Origin: Aquila chrysaetos chrysaetos
Lineage: Eukaryota > Chordata > Aves > Accipitriformes > Accipitridae
Assembly: GCF_900496995.4 (NCBI RefSeq)
Contig: NC_044029.1
Coordinates: forward strand, 17,645,977 to 17,709,976
DNA length: 64,000 nt
Reading direction: 5' to 3'
A program made the translations under genes and the position numbers. Below, one piece after another: positions 11,579 to 20,110 of the stretch (within the stretch, counting starts at the first letter, position 1; each line of letters opens with the position of its first letter). Under the pieces are notes generated by a model that worked only from the letters and a program-made list of their open reading frames with translations, searched no databases and was not told the origin of the DNA.

Positions 11579-11670
11579 CGTCTTTCCTCTGACAGGTTCG
11601 CCAGCTCTTCTGGGCGCACCAGGGGCTCTGCCGCACTCTCAGGCGTGGTTGGAGGCAAAGCTGGAGGTGC
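11579..11670 (-). CDS. Tentative downstream exon of the ARHGAP20-like gene
   Basis: On the minus strand a pyrimidine-rich acceptor (TTTCTGTTGTAG) precedes 92 bp that end at GGAAAGACG with GTAAAA as donor. One frame is open throughout and Pro/Glu-rich (PPTTPESAAEPLVRPEELAN). If it is joined directly to the exon at 12571-12691, that frame is not the one used and a stop comes early, so an intermediate exon may be missing or this may be the terminal exon. Its membership in the gene is inferred from strand and proximity. Confidence 0.3.
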
Positions 11671-12570
11671 CTACAACAGAAATGTCAGAGTCAGCAGGTG
11701 GCAAGAGACGGCCTGGAACAGTAAGCGACTGTTTGCCAAACTGCTAATCTAGCTCTCCAGAGGAGATCCTTTTGGCTGGTTTGCATCATCCACATTTCAC
11801 ACAGTCCCCCCCGCCCCCCCAAAACAGACTTGGAGAAGCACTGACGAAGTTGGACCTCAGCAAAACCCTGCTGAAGTTGACAGCTACTCCCCTCTGTCTA
11901 TTTGTAGGTGATTTGCAGACCTTCTGTTTAACGAAGCACATGCCAAGTGCATTTGAGAAACAACCTCGCCAGTTTTCCTTGCTAGGTATCTTCCCGGCGG
12001 GTGGAGGAATAACCCAAACACACTCCAGCTCTACTGCCAGGAAGAGGCACAGCAGGGACTCGGCCTCATCAGAAACTCCCCTCTTACACCAGACATGCTG
12101 TCACAGTGTTTGGGGACCTGACATACCTCTCCCCTTTCAGACTTCACCACCATAGCTCCCCCAGCTTCTCTGAGGACACCGAGCAGAGAGGGGGGTGCAT
12201 GCAGCAAGGCTTCTGCCTGATGCTTGGTGTCTGCTGTGACTGCTGGCACACTTTGCTCTTCCAAGTGCAGTTCTGGAAAGCAAAAGCATGTGCAGCAAAG
12301 TGACTTCTTGGAAGTAAACAACCGCTAAAGCAAAACCCACCCAAAGCCCTACACCGCTTAAGTTTTCAGCCCTCCGATGCCCTGTCTGCAGGCTTCAGCA
12401 CATCTTGCAGAGCAAACCGTTCATGCCCCATGAAGCAGTGGCCAAAGAGAGGCCATGGGACAAGCGGGGCTGAGAGCACAACACTCCATGCCCAGCCCCA
12501 CTGGAAACGACGCTGAGGTTTCTGGTGTCCCAAGCCCCAGCCTCTGACAACCCTCAGTCCTGCCTCTCAC
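11671..12570. other. Probable intron or 3' flank, nothing recognised
   Basis: No domain-like sequence on either strand. It includes a homopolymer C run near 11,806-11,820. Confidence 0.35.
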
Positions 12571-12691
12571 CTCCACAGCTCTCTGTGGGGGCTGCCGACA
12601 ACTCCTCGGCCGCTGAACAGGAAAGGTCAGTTGTCTGCTCCCCAAAGAGTTCCCTGCAGTTGTCAATCATGAATTCCACCAGCACGTTCAC
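12571..12691 (-). CDS. ARHGAP20-like exon: end of RhoGAP domain
   Basis: 121 bp between GTGTGTGCAG and GTGAGA encoding VNVLVEFMIDNCRELFGEQT, matching the final RhoGAP helix (FLI.NC..IFGE). Without the donor at 12570 the frame would run on about five codons to a TGA, so this could also be the last coding exon. Confidence 0.75.
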
Positions 12692-15600
12692 CTGCACACA
12701 CCAAACCCTCGGTCTCAACCCAGGTGCCTGAAAATGTATCACGCAGCCTTTCCCACTCCCGACCCTCGCCTCTGCGCAGGCGGCTGTGGTTGTGGGGCTG
12801 CTCTTGCAGGCAGCCACCCCACCAGCATTTGCTCAAGAGAGGAGGCAGCCAGGGACCTCTGAGCAGCCAAACTCGGATGGGCCGGTAAGGCTGCAGCCGG
12901 CTGCTCAGTACAGCGCACCTTCTCAGTCACCGCCAGCATGGCCTCGAGGGGGAGCAGGTCCTCGTTAGGTGGGCTCAGCAGATTTGGCCCAAGGCAGATG
13001 GCCAGGCTGCCGGCGGTCATTCTGCTGCTGGAGGCGTTGTGGCCGATGTGCTGGAGGAGGGCCAGCAGCCGCTTGAGGAGGAGGAGATTGGCTCCAGGCA
13101 ACTTCTCGGCCACCCTGAGGGAACAGGAACTCAACGTTAACAGAGCAGATGTTGCCCACAGCCGTCCCCGAAGCTTGCCCAATGCGGGTGGGTTGCGCAG
13201 CTTTCCCGGTGCTCTCAGCCAGCGGTCAGTGCTCCTGCGCTTCAGGAAGGAAGCACGGCGTTGCTTCCCAGCTCCTCATTTCACCCGAGCCCAGGCAAGG
13301 GAAGGCTCCCTGTCCATGCCCTTTCCCCCAAAATCTAAGCCCACCCCAGCAAAAGCAAGCTGTCAGAAGACATAGCTTTTTAAGGAGACCGTCCCTTTTC
13401 AGGCAAGTCCTAGGCCTCTACAAGTCCCTCCTCGAGAGGCAGGCTGCTGCCCACACTTACGCTTTCAGCTCTTCAACCTTCTCCTCCTTGCCGCTCTTCT
13501 GCATCGCTGCCATCCACTCCTCGTAGAGGTCTGTCACGAGGAGCTTGGCGGGGATGCTTCGGAGGAAGTCCTGCAATGCCAGGGGCTCCAGGTGAGCCTC
13601 TGAACACTCCAGGCCAGGCAGGAGCTCTTCCAGCTGCAGGTCAGAAGCGCTCACCTTCAAGATGACGGCCAGCAGCAGTGCAGGCTGGCTGCCCAGGTCG
13701 ACATCCGCACCGTGGTCCAGGGCCTCCCGCAGCTCACAAAACTCTGTCCCGCTGGCAGCTCTTTGGAATACCCCTTCTGTCGACGGTCCTTCCTTATGCA
13801 GGACAGCCAGCATCTCCTGCAGGAGGGGCAGGAGGACAGTTGCTTGGCTGAGAAGCTGCCTTCCAACAGCAGTGACCAAAGCACTGCCCCAGATCCTGCT
13901 CCTTGCCCCCCACAAAGGGGCTGGCACCAGAAGAGTCTTCTGGGGGTGAAAGGCCCAATCCCCCATCCCCAGAGCTCCTGGGGACACCCACCTCCCCTCT
14001 GGAGCAGCCGGAGGGAGGGCTGGGGACCCCCTGCCCAGGCTGGCTTACCTGGATGGGCTGGGGCAGGGAGCCGTCCTCCCCGCAGAGGGCTGCCAGGAGC
14101 TGTCCAAAGAGCACCCCGCGGCAGCCAGAGCCTGCCTGCTCTGGCGCCTGGGCAGCGGCTGGGGTCCTCTGCAGAGCAAAGGGCCAGGGCAGCCCCATCC
14201 TCCTCCTCCTGCTGCTGCTGCTGCTGCTGCTGCTCCCTCCTGCTGCAAAGGAAAACAGAGCAAGAGCACGTCAATGGAGAGAGCCAGGCTAGCTCTCCTG
14301 GAGCCTGCCCTGCCTGCAGCACGGTGCTGAGTGGCGTGGCAGCATGGGCAGGGAGCCAGCAGCTGGAACCACGGCTCCAGCTCAGTGGCTCCATCTCGGA
14401 GGCTCCTGAGAGCCGGCATGCCACCAGGACAGCCTGTCCCAGCCCTCGCCCTTATCTCCTCCAAGCTGTGGGCAGCAGCAGAGGCTCTGGGTCCCGACAG
14501 AACCACGTCTAGCGACCGCTGCCCAGCACATGTCCTTTCTTGTCCAGGTGACGTCCTCCCTTGGGGTGCCACACCTGCTTGGCGACACTCAAGGGACAAG
14601 TGAGCACAGCTCAACCGTTTGCAGGACAATGCGTTTCTTTCCAGAACTCACCTGGTGAGCGGCAAAGTCCCCCAGCTTTGATAGACGGGGCTGTTGGTGG
14701 CCCTTGCTTGGGATGATCCTGCAAGAAGCAGGCTGCGCTTGGAGAGCAGCCCCGCAGCAGAAAGGGCCACCGGCGAGCTGCCACCCGGCACCAGCAGCCT
14801 GAGCGTGGCAGAGCTGGGACCCTCTGCCCTCCCGGGCTCTCTGCCCCACACGGCAGGTTTCCCCCCAGCGCCGCCAGCGAGGATGTGCCGGCGTTCCTGG
14901 TGGCTCCCCAACCCTCTCTGCTCCCCGAGTGGCACCACGGGACCGCTCTTCCCTCTATCCCTGCCAAACGAACTCACCCCACTGGCCGCACATGCTGGCA
15001 CAGCCAGAGGCGGGTGAAAGCCAGCCATTCTCACCTCTGCCTGACCCTCTATCAGCGTCTCCAGGCTCCTGGTGCTGAATGTCCTCCACTGGCAAGAGAG
15101 AAGGAGCGGAGGAAGGTGAGCAGTGATGCCTCTGCTGCTCGGCTGGAGGACCAGGGCTTGGGGATAGAGCTCAAACCAGAGAGGCACTCAGGCCGTGGTG
15201 GCAGCTCAGCTCCTTCTCCAGGGTTTTGATGGACGGAAGACGGGTCACTCGGGCTCTCTTTGCTCCTTCTGGTGTCCTGTGCACCGGGAAGGGACAGGGA
15301 GAGAGCTGGCTGAGCCCCAAGCTGCCCCTTCTCTCCTGTGAGGCAGCTCTGCCCGAGAGCTGCCCGCAGCCGCAAGGGCCCGGCTTACCCCAGCAGTGTG
15401 CCCACCCACTGCTCCTTCAGTGCCTGGGAGCTGCAGAAAGAGAGGAGAACCAGCGTCAGGTCCCGCCGCCCCCCAGCCCGTGGGCAGAGGCGGGCGCCTG
15501 CACAGCCCTGCCCCGTGGGGAAGGACACAGGGGCACGGACAAAGCCCCGCGGGGCAGGACAGAGACGCTGCCCAAGCCCCGGCTCCCTGTGTCCTGCCAG

Positions 15601-16426
15601 AGCAGCTGCTTTTGCCCTTCTCTTCTGGGGACCCAAAGGGCACCAGGGGATGCAGGACCTGGCAATGCCCCCATCCCTCCCTGCCGGCGTGCTTCCCGCT
15701 CCCTGCCCAGGCTCTGCACGCAGGGCAGAGGCTGTTCACAGGATGGCGTGGGCATGATTGGGAACCTCTCCTGCCCGGCCATGGGACGTGGCACCACGAC
15801 TCACCCGAAAGCGGCAACGCAGGAGCTGGTGGGCCAGATGAGGATGATGGAGGTCCTGTCCTCATCGCTGCCTTCCTCCTCCTCTTCTTCCTCCCCCGCT
15901 GCCTCCTTTCCGCCGCTCAGCACCCACAGCTGGTCCAGGGCCAGGCGGAGCTGTGGGCGCAGGGTGGTGCCACGTCTGCAGAGAGGAGAGGCAGGCGGTG
16001 AGCTGGAGGTGGCCTCCTGGGGGTCCCCCCGGGCAGAGCCCCGTCCCCCACCTGCCCTTGGGACGGACATCGATGGGTGCATCCAGCACCACGGTCCCGG
16101 GGCCTGGGGCTGGTGCCGGGGTGTCCCTGCCCTGGTGCCAGGGCCAGGAATGGGGGAAAGACAGCTGGGCTCTGAGGGTCTTACTGCAACTTGGCGACCA
16201 CCACTTCCTCCTGGAGGAGGAGAAGGCGTCTCTCGCTCCTCTTGCGGCCCCGGGTCAGCCGCACGTCCGCGCTCAGCACCGGCTCGGCGTCGGCGAGAGC
16301 CTCCCTGCAGAGCAGAGAGCGGCGGGCATCAGAAAGGCCGCCGCTGCGGGTCCCGGCCGTGCCCGCGTGTCCCCGAGGCACAGGGAGAGCCCACCTGGAG
16401 CCGCAGCAGCAGTTGGCCTGGCCCAT
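12571..16426 (-). CDS. ARHGAP20-like gene: PH domain plus RhoGAP domain, multi-exon
   Basis: A spliced vertebrate gene read on the minus strand. Well-supported exons in transcript order are 16426-16395, 16304-16185, 15975-15805, 15430-15389, 14168-14049, 13816-13655, 13570-13461, 13114-12919 and 12691-12571, each bounded by AG and GT sites. Phases match wherever neighbouring exons are both firm. Tentative linker exons lie between 15,276 and 14,652. The first four exons encode a short Cys-rich start and a PH domain; the last five encode a RhoGAP domain. The order PH then RhoGAP, with motifs such as ILIWPTSSCVAAFG and LFGQLLAALCGEDGSLPQPI, fits the ARHGAP20/TAGAP group, which act on Rho-family GTPases. 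The arginine-finger position carries Gln (EGVFQRAAS). The locus is compact, as in GC-rich bird genes. I cannot tell whether it is the orthologue or a lineage-specific copy. Confidence 0.8.
12919..13114 (-). CDS. ARHGAP20-like exon: RhoGAP C-terminal half
   Basis: 196 bp between TTCCCTCAG and GTGCGC. It encodes VAEKLPGANLLLLKRLLALL, then SSSRMTAGSLAICLGPNLLS. The N-x-MT and LA-x-x-x-GPNLL signatures are diagnostic for RhoGAP, and the conserved Asn is kept. Confidence 0.9.
13461..13570 (-). CDS. ARHGAP20-like exon: RhoGAP KDFLR segment
   Basis: 110 bp between GGCATTGCAG and GTAAGT encoding DFLRSIPAKLLVTDLYEEWM. The Lys closing the preceding exon and the FLR here form the conserved K-x-F-L-R of RhoGAP domains. 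It ends in phase 2, completed by the first base of the next exon. Confidence 0.85.
13655..13816 (-). CDS. ARHGAP20-like exon: RhoGAP arginine-finger exon
   Basis: 162 bp (54 codons) between CTCCTGCAG and GTGAGC. It encodes EMLAVLHKEGPSTEGVFQRA, then ELREALDHGADVDL and ALLLAVILK. The arginine finger normally follows EG-hydrophobic-F directly; here that position is Gln, with Arg one residue later. Confidence 0.85.
14049..14168 (-). CDS. ARHGAP20-like exon: start of RhoGAP domain
   Basis: 120 bp (40 codons) between GCTCTGCAG and GTAAGC. It ends with VLFGQLLAALCGEDGSLPQP, the classic beginning of a RhoGAP fold in the ARHGAP20/TAGAP group (LFG..L...C...LP.PI). Confidence 0.8.
14209..14232. repeat. 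(CTG)8 trinucleotide repeat beside an exon
   Basis: Eight exact CTG units, CAG on the coding strand, about 40 bp upstream of the acceptor of the first RhoGAP exon and flanked by a CCT run. It would be intronic in the gene model used here. Confidence 0.9.
14652..15276 (-). CDS. Tentative linker exons between PH and RhoGAP
   Basis: Three candidates. One starts at 15276 after GGTGCACAG and continues in frame from exon 4 as RVTRLPSIKTLEKELSC; its donor is unclear. A second, 15088-15035 (54 bp), lies between CTTGCCAG and GTGAGA. A third, 14718-14652 (67 bp), lies between CTTCTTGCAG and GTGAGT. In ARHGAP20 this interval holds a Ras-associating domain, but I cannot recognise one here. The phases of these pieces were not resolved. 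Confidence 0.35.
15389..15430 (-). CDS. ARHGAP20-like exon 4: C-terminal helix of PH domain
   Basis: A 42-bp micro-exon between TTTCTGCAG and GTAAGC encoding SQALKEQWVGTLLG. The KEQW carries the nearly invariant PH-domain tryptophan. Using the AG seven bases further downstream instead would give an immediate stop, which decides the acceptor. Confidence 0.75.
15805..15975 (-). CDS. ARHGAP20-like exon 3: middle of PH domain with acidic insert
   Basis: 171 bp between CTCTGCAG and GTGAGT. It encodes GTTLRPQLRLALDQLWVLSG, then an acidic loop with seven consecutive Glu, then SIILIWPTSSCVAAFG. The WPT...AAF segment is characteristic of ARHGAP20-type PH domains. Confidence 0.8.
16185..16304 (-). CDS. 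ARHGAP20-like exon 2: first half of PH domain
   Basis: 120 bp between CTCTGCAG and GTAAGA. It encodes EALADAEPVLSADVRL, then RKRSERRLLLLQEEVVVAKL. The basic RGRKRSER loop between the first two beta strands is the usual phosphoinositide-facing part of a PH fold. Confidence 0.75.
16395..16426 (-). CDS. ARHGAP20-like exon 1 (start codon)
   Basis: The minus-strand ATG at 16426-16424 opens MGQANCCCGS and runs 32 nt to CCAG with GTGGGC as donor. The start was chosen because it is the last ATG before the PH-domain exon in a frame that joins correctly by splicing. Gly-2 followed by three Cys would suit N-terminal lipidation, though residue 6 is Cys rather than the usual Ser/Thr for myristoylation. 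Confidence 0.6.
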
Positions 16427-16699
16427 CCTGCCCGGGAGAGGAGGACCCTCGCCGCGGACCGAGGACGCGGGCCAGTCGGCGACAGCGGGGATGGGAAGCG
16501 AGGCGCCGGTGCCGGCTCGGTGCTGCTCGGCCAGATCCTGCCTCCTCCCAGCGCTCCTCCGTGCCAGCACAGCTCTGTGCTGCTGTCTCTGGTGGCCGTG
16601 GGCTCCAACTGACCAACATTCCGAGCCCAACGGAAAGTGGGAGGGGCACTGGGGTGAGAGTTCTCTCCAGTATGGCCGTCTCTGCCTGGCACTGGGGAG

Positions 16700-17140
16700 C
16701 CCAGGGCTGGATGGACACAGCAGAGGGGAAGGACCACCTACCTCCACCTGTTGCCAATGCTTTCCCTGCTGCAGCCCAGGATGCAGTTAGCCTTCTTTGC
16801 CCCAAGGGCACTTTTCTGGCTCTAAGTCGGTCAACTTGGCGTCCACCATGACCCCAGGTGTCTGCACGGCTGCTTTCCAGCTGGGTGTCCCCCAGCAGTT
16901 ACTCGTGCAAGGGCTTGTCCGTCCCCAGGTCTCCAGGACTTTGCTCTTCCCCTTGTTGAACTACACGAGGTTCCCGTCAGCCCCTTTCTCCAGCCTGTCA
17001 AGACCCCATGACTGACAGCAGGACCCTCCGGCGCGTGAGCCTCTCCTCCCCGTTGTGTGCCACCTGCAAGCTGCCTGAGGGTCCACTCTGCCCCATCTCC
17101 CAGACCAGGGAATGTGAACAGGTCCCGCGTGGTGCAGCGC
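16700..17140 (-). mobile_element. CR1 LINE ORF2 fragment, minus orientation
   Basis: The reverse complement of CR1 ORF2 C-terminal sequence is recognisable: GCAGCCCAGGATGCAGTTAG, GGGCACTTTTCTGGCTCTAA, CTTGTTGAACTACACGAGG, CAGCCTGTCAAGACCC and GAGGGTCCACTCTGCCCCAT. It lies just upstream of the ARHGAP20-like start and is 5'-truncated. Confidence 0.75.
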
Positions 17141-17179
17141 AGGGGGTGCAGACATGCACTTTGATAGGCCATCACTTGT

Positions 17180-19600
17180 CACAGTAGGTTCAGAAATTTA
17201 GCTGGGAAAATCCATATTGGTTTTGGTATTATTGACACAGTGCTTCCCCTTTGTATTCCTGCAAGCTATTAAAAGGTGTTCATATGTCTCCCTTTTCATC
17301 TGAATGTCACAGCTCTTCACAGTGCCGATGTTGTGTGTAACATTGGGTCAGGTTGTACTCTCACATAGATCGTTAGATAGTATGTAGCCTAGATTATTAG
17401 GTAGAAGATAGCAGATTATCTGCATTAATTGTGCTAACACCAACAACAGGAGGTTGCGTCTAGCTCTTGAGACGAAGGATAAAAATCCAAGGTGTCTATT
17501 GAACTCAGCGGGCTATTGATCAGCAGATTGAATTCACCATGTTCAAAAAAGAAAAGGTACGCGAGAAAGGCGCATTCCATCTTGACTGCTACAATGCCTG
17601 TTTTGGTAGGTATGAAGATATATTATCCATGCCCCTCCCGCCACCCCCTTCCAAAAAAAAAAGGACTAGAGAAAAAAGATTCAACTTCCAGAGCAATGGG
17701 GCTTTTAATAGCCAAGTATATTTCCCTAGATCATTCCCATTCAATGAGCCACTTTGTCTGACATTCTGCCTCTACTTGGTACCAACAGAAGACTCTACCT
17801 GTGCCATGCTATGGAAGATGTAGAATTCCTCTCTGATCCAGAACTTTCCACCTACAACCAAAACCATGGTGAAGTTTTCCTCCACCTCAACCCCTCCCTG
17901 GTGCCTCTTCCCCAGGGAAAGTCTTTCCTCTGTCACTCTGTGATCATAGCTGGTCACGGGCAACGCAAGCCCCAAGCCTCAGCCACCGTCCGAGGCCACC
18001 AACCCCCTTTAGCCATATGCAAGATCTCAAACTCCTTTTCAGCTGCAGGAGAAGGGTTGTTAGTAGAAACGGAGGCACACGGCACAGTCTATTCCAGAAT
18101 AGCCACAGCGGTTAAAAGCTTTCCGTGTCCTGCATTGGTGGTTTTCAGGACCAGCTCCTGGGTGCCGTTGCACGAGGCTAGCGATAGCTCTATTTCATGT
18201 AGGTAATTCAGGCTTAATCCTTTGTCCCCACAGGCCCAGCAGCACAGAAAGTCACAGTGGGCTGTGTTTGAGCAGCCTGCTCCACTGGACTTGTGGCCAA
18301 TGGCTGCTTCCCTGCTCTTCTGTTGTCCTCGTAGGGTCCTGGTCAATACAACAAGCTGTTTTCCCTGGAAATGACCATCGTGGCTAAAGACAGGCTCCTC
18401 CTTGTGGACGACAGCCAAGCTGTGGGAATGTCTCTGGCGCCCATGCTGTGCCAGCTTTCAATCCCCAAGAGACTGGAACCGAGGCAGGTCCAACAGGAAG
18501 AAAATTTGCAATTGTTACAGAAAGAGGGGAGCAACCACCGGCACTGAAGAGCCATTCATATCCTGCCGAAAGCCACAGGGAAATGAAATGTGTGGTGAGC
18601 TTAAGGCAGGAATACTCCTGTCCGTGGAGCAGCACACTCGGTTATTAAGGCTTTATCACACTTGGGTGATAAGGCTTTATCCTTGGCTCTCCCGCAGTGC
18701 TGACCGCTGTGGCTGCTGCCTGTTCTTTCCTGCCACGCTGGCTGCAGCCACCTGTGGGGCTGTCCTTGGGAAGGGCACCAGAGCCGAGAAACCCCCTGGG
18801 AGAGGGGCGGGAAGAAGCTCTTCTCCAGAGATTGGCCAGAAACTCTCCAGAGCATCCCTTTTCCAGCCCATGAGATGCTCTGTGTGACAAGGGAAGGTGC
18901 CTGTTGGTCCAATGGATGAGGCCCTGCAGGGCTCCCATCAGGGTCCTTTGACCTACCCATCTTCCAGCCGCCACTCCAGGGGCTGGGGGTCTCAGGAAGG
19001 GCAGAGCCCTGTCCCCCACCTGCCGTTGGGACAGACATCGGTGCATCCAGCCATTAAAACCTGCCGAGGCCAGCTAACTGGGAAAAAGAGATGAGCCACA
19101 CTGCGCGTGCCCAAAGGGCGGACACTATGTCAATGATAACATAAATAAGTATATGATTAGAACAAGATAAGCTTGCCTTGCTGTAGGCAACGGTGAGCAC
19201 GCTAGGAGGAACTAACCCCCCGTGCATCCAGCGCTGCAGTGAAGAACACCTGCTTTCTAAAACTCCAAAATCGAGCCTCAGAGAGTTTCTTCGACCGGCT
19301 TTTTCGGTTACGCACCCCTACCTCTGACTGGCAGGACAGAAGAGAAGATCGCTCGGGCACCTGTCCCTTTCACTCCTGCCCCCAAGACTCTCAAGTCCTG
19401 CTGGACCTTGCCCGCGTTTTGCTTTACCGTGTCCTGGTGCCCGCATGGAAAAGGAGCAGGGGACAGCAGTCTGTGTTCGAACCAGCGTGGCAGCCTCCCC
19501 GCGACATCCCGGAGCGCTCCTGGGCGGTCAGCACCACGGGGCCCTCCTATTTCTTCCGGCAAAGTCTCAGCTCCTACTCTCTGCCGCAGAGCGCAGCCCT
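17180..19600. other. Unique DNA with one short duplicate of a gene intron
   Basis: Mostly unrecognised. 18999-19050 repeats 16031-16086 of the ARHGAP20-like intron with few mismatches. Pyrimidine-rich segments and short open frames occur but give no domain. Confidence 0.35.
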
Positions 19601-20110
19601 CGCCTGCTCTCTGCCAGCACGCTCCTAATTCTCTGGCGACCTCGGGCTGCTGGGCAGGCTTGCACGGCCGCCAGCCAGCATGGGGCGGCCGTCGGGGCTG
19701 CAGCCCGAGGCGGCGGGCGAGCAGAGCGGGCAGCAGCCCCGCCGCTGACAGGGCGCGCTGCCCTTCCCGCGCTAAGGGCCGCTCCCGCCGGCCGGCGCTC
19801 CTCAGGGGCAGGTTCTTCGCGCCTTCCCGCCCCGTGCGAGCGACCGCCGGGGAGCGCCGGCACCCCCCGGCTCTCGCCCGCCGCCCGAGGGTGCCGGGGG
19901 GCCCGAGCCCCCCTCAGACAGCCGGCGGGGACCTCGCAAGCCTCGCCGTCCTCCATCTGCAGAGGTAGGGGAAATGGCCGCCTCACGGCTGCGCGGCGGA
20001 AGGCGCCGAGTGGCCCCCCCCGGCCTGGGCAGGAGCCAGAGGCAGCGCTGTCCTCTGGGGGGCACCTGGTCCCGGCGTGCCAGGGCAAGGCGCCTGGAAA
20101 TTGGGGAGAG
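19600..20110. promoter_or_regulatory. CpG island
   Basis: A CpG-dense stretch of about 500 bp (GGCGGCCGTCGGGG, GCCGGCCGGCGC) standing out from AT-richer flanks. No TATA box and no convincing first exon. It could be the promoter of an unannotated transcript in either direction. Confidence 0.5.

Noticed and set aside
15226-16851. 541-codon plus-strand frame
   Set aside because: It is antisense to the splice-supported ARHGAP20-like exons and crosses a CR1 fragment.
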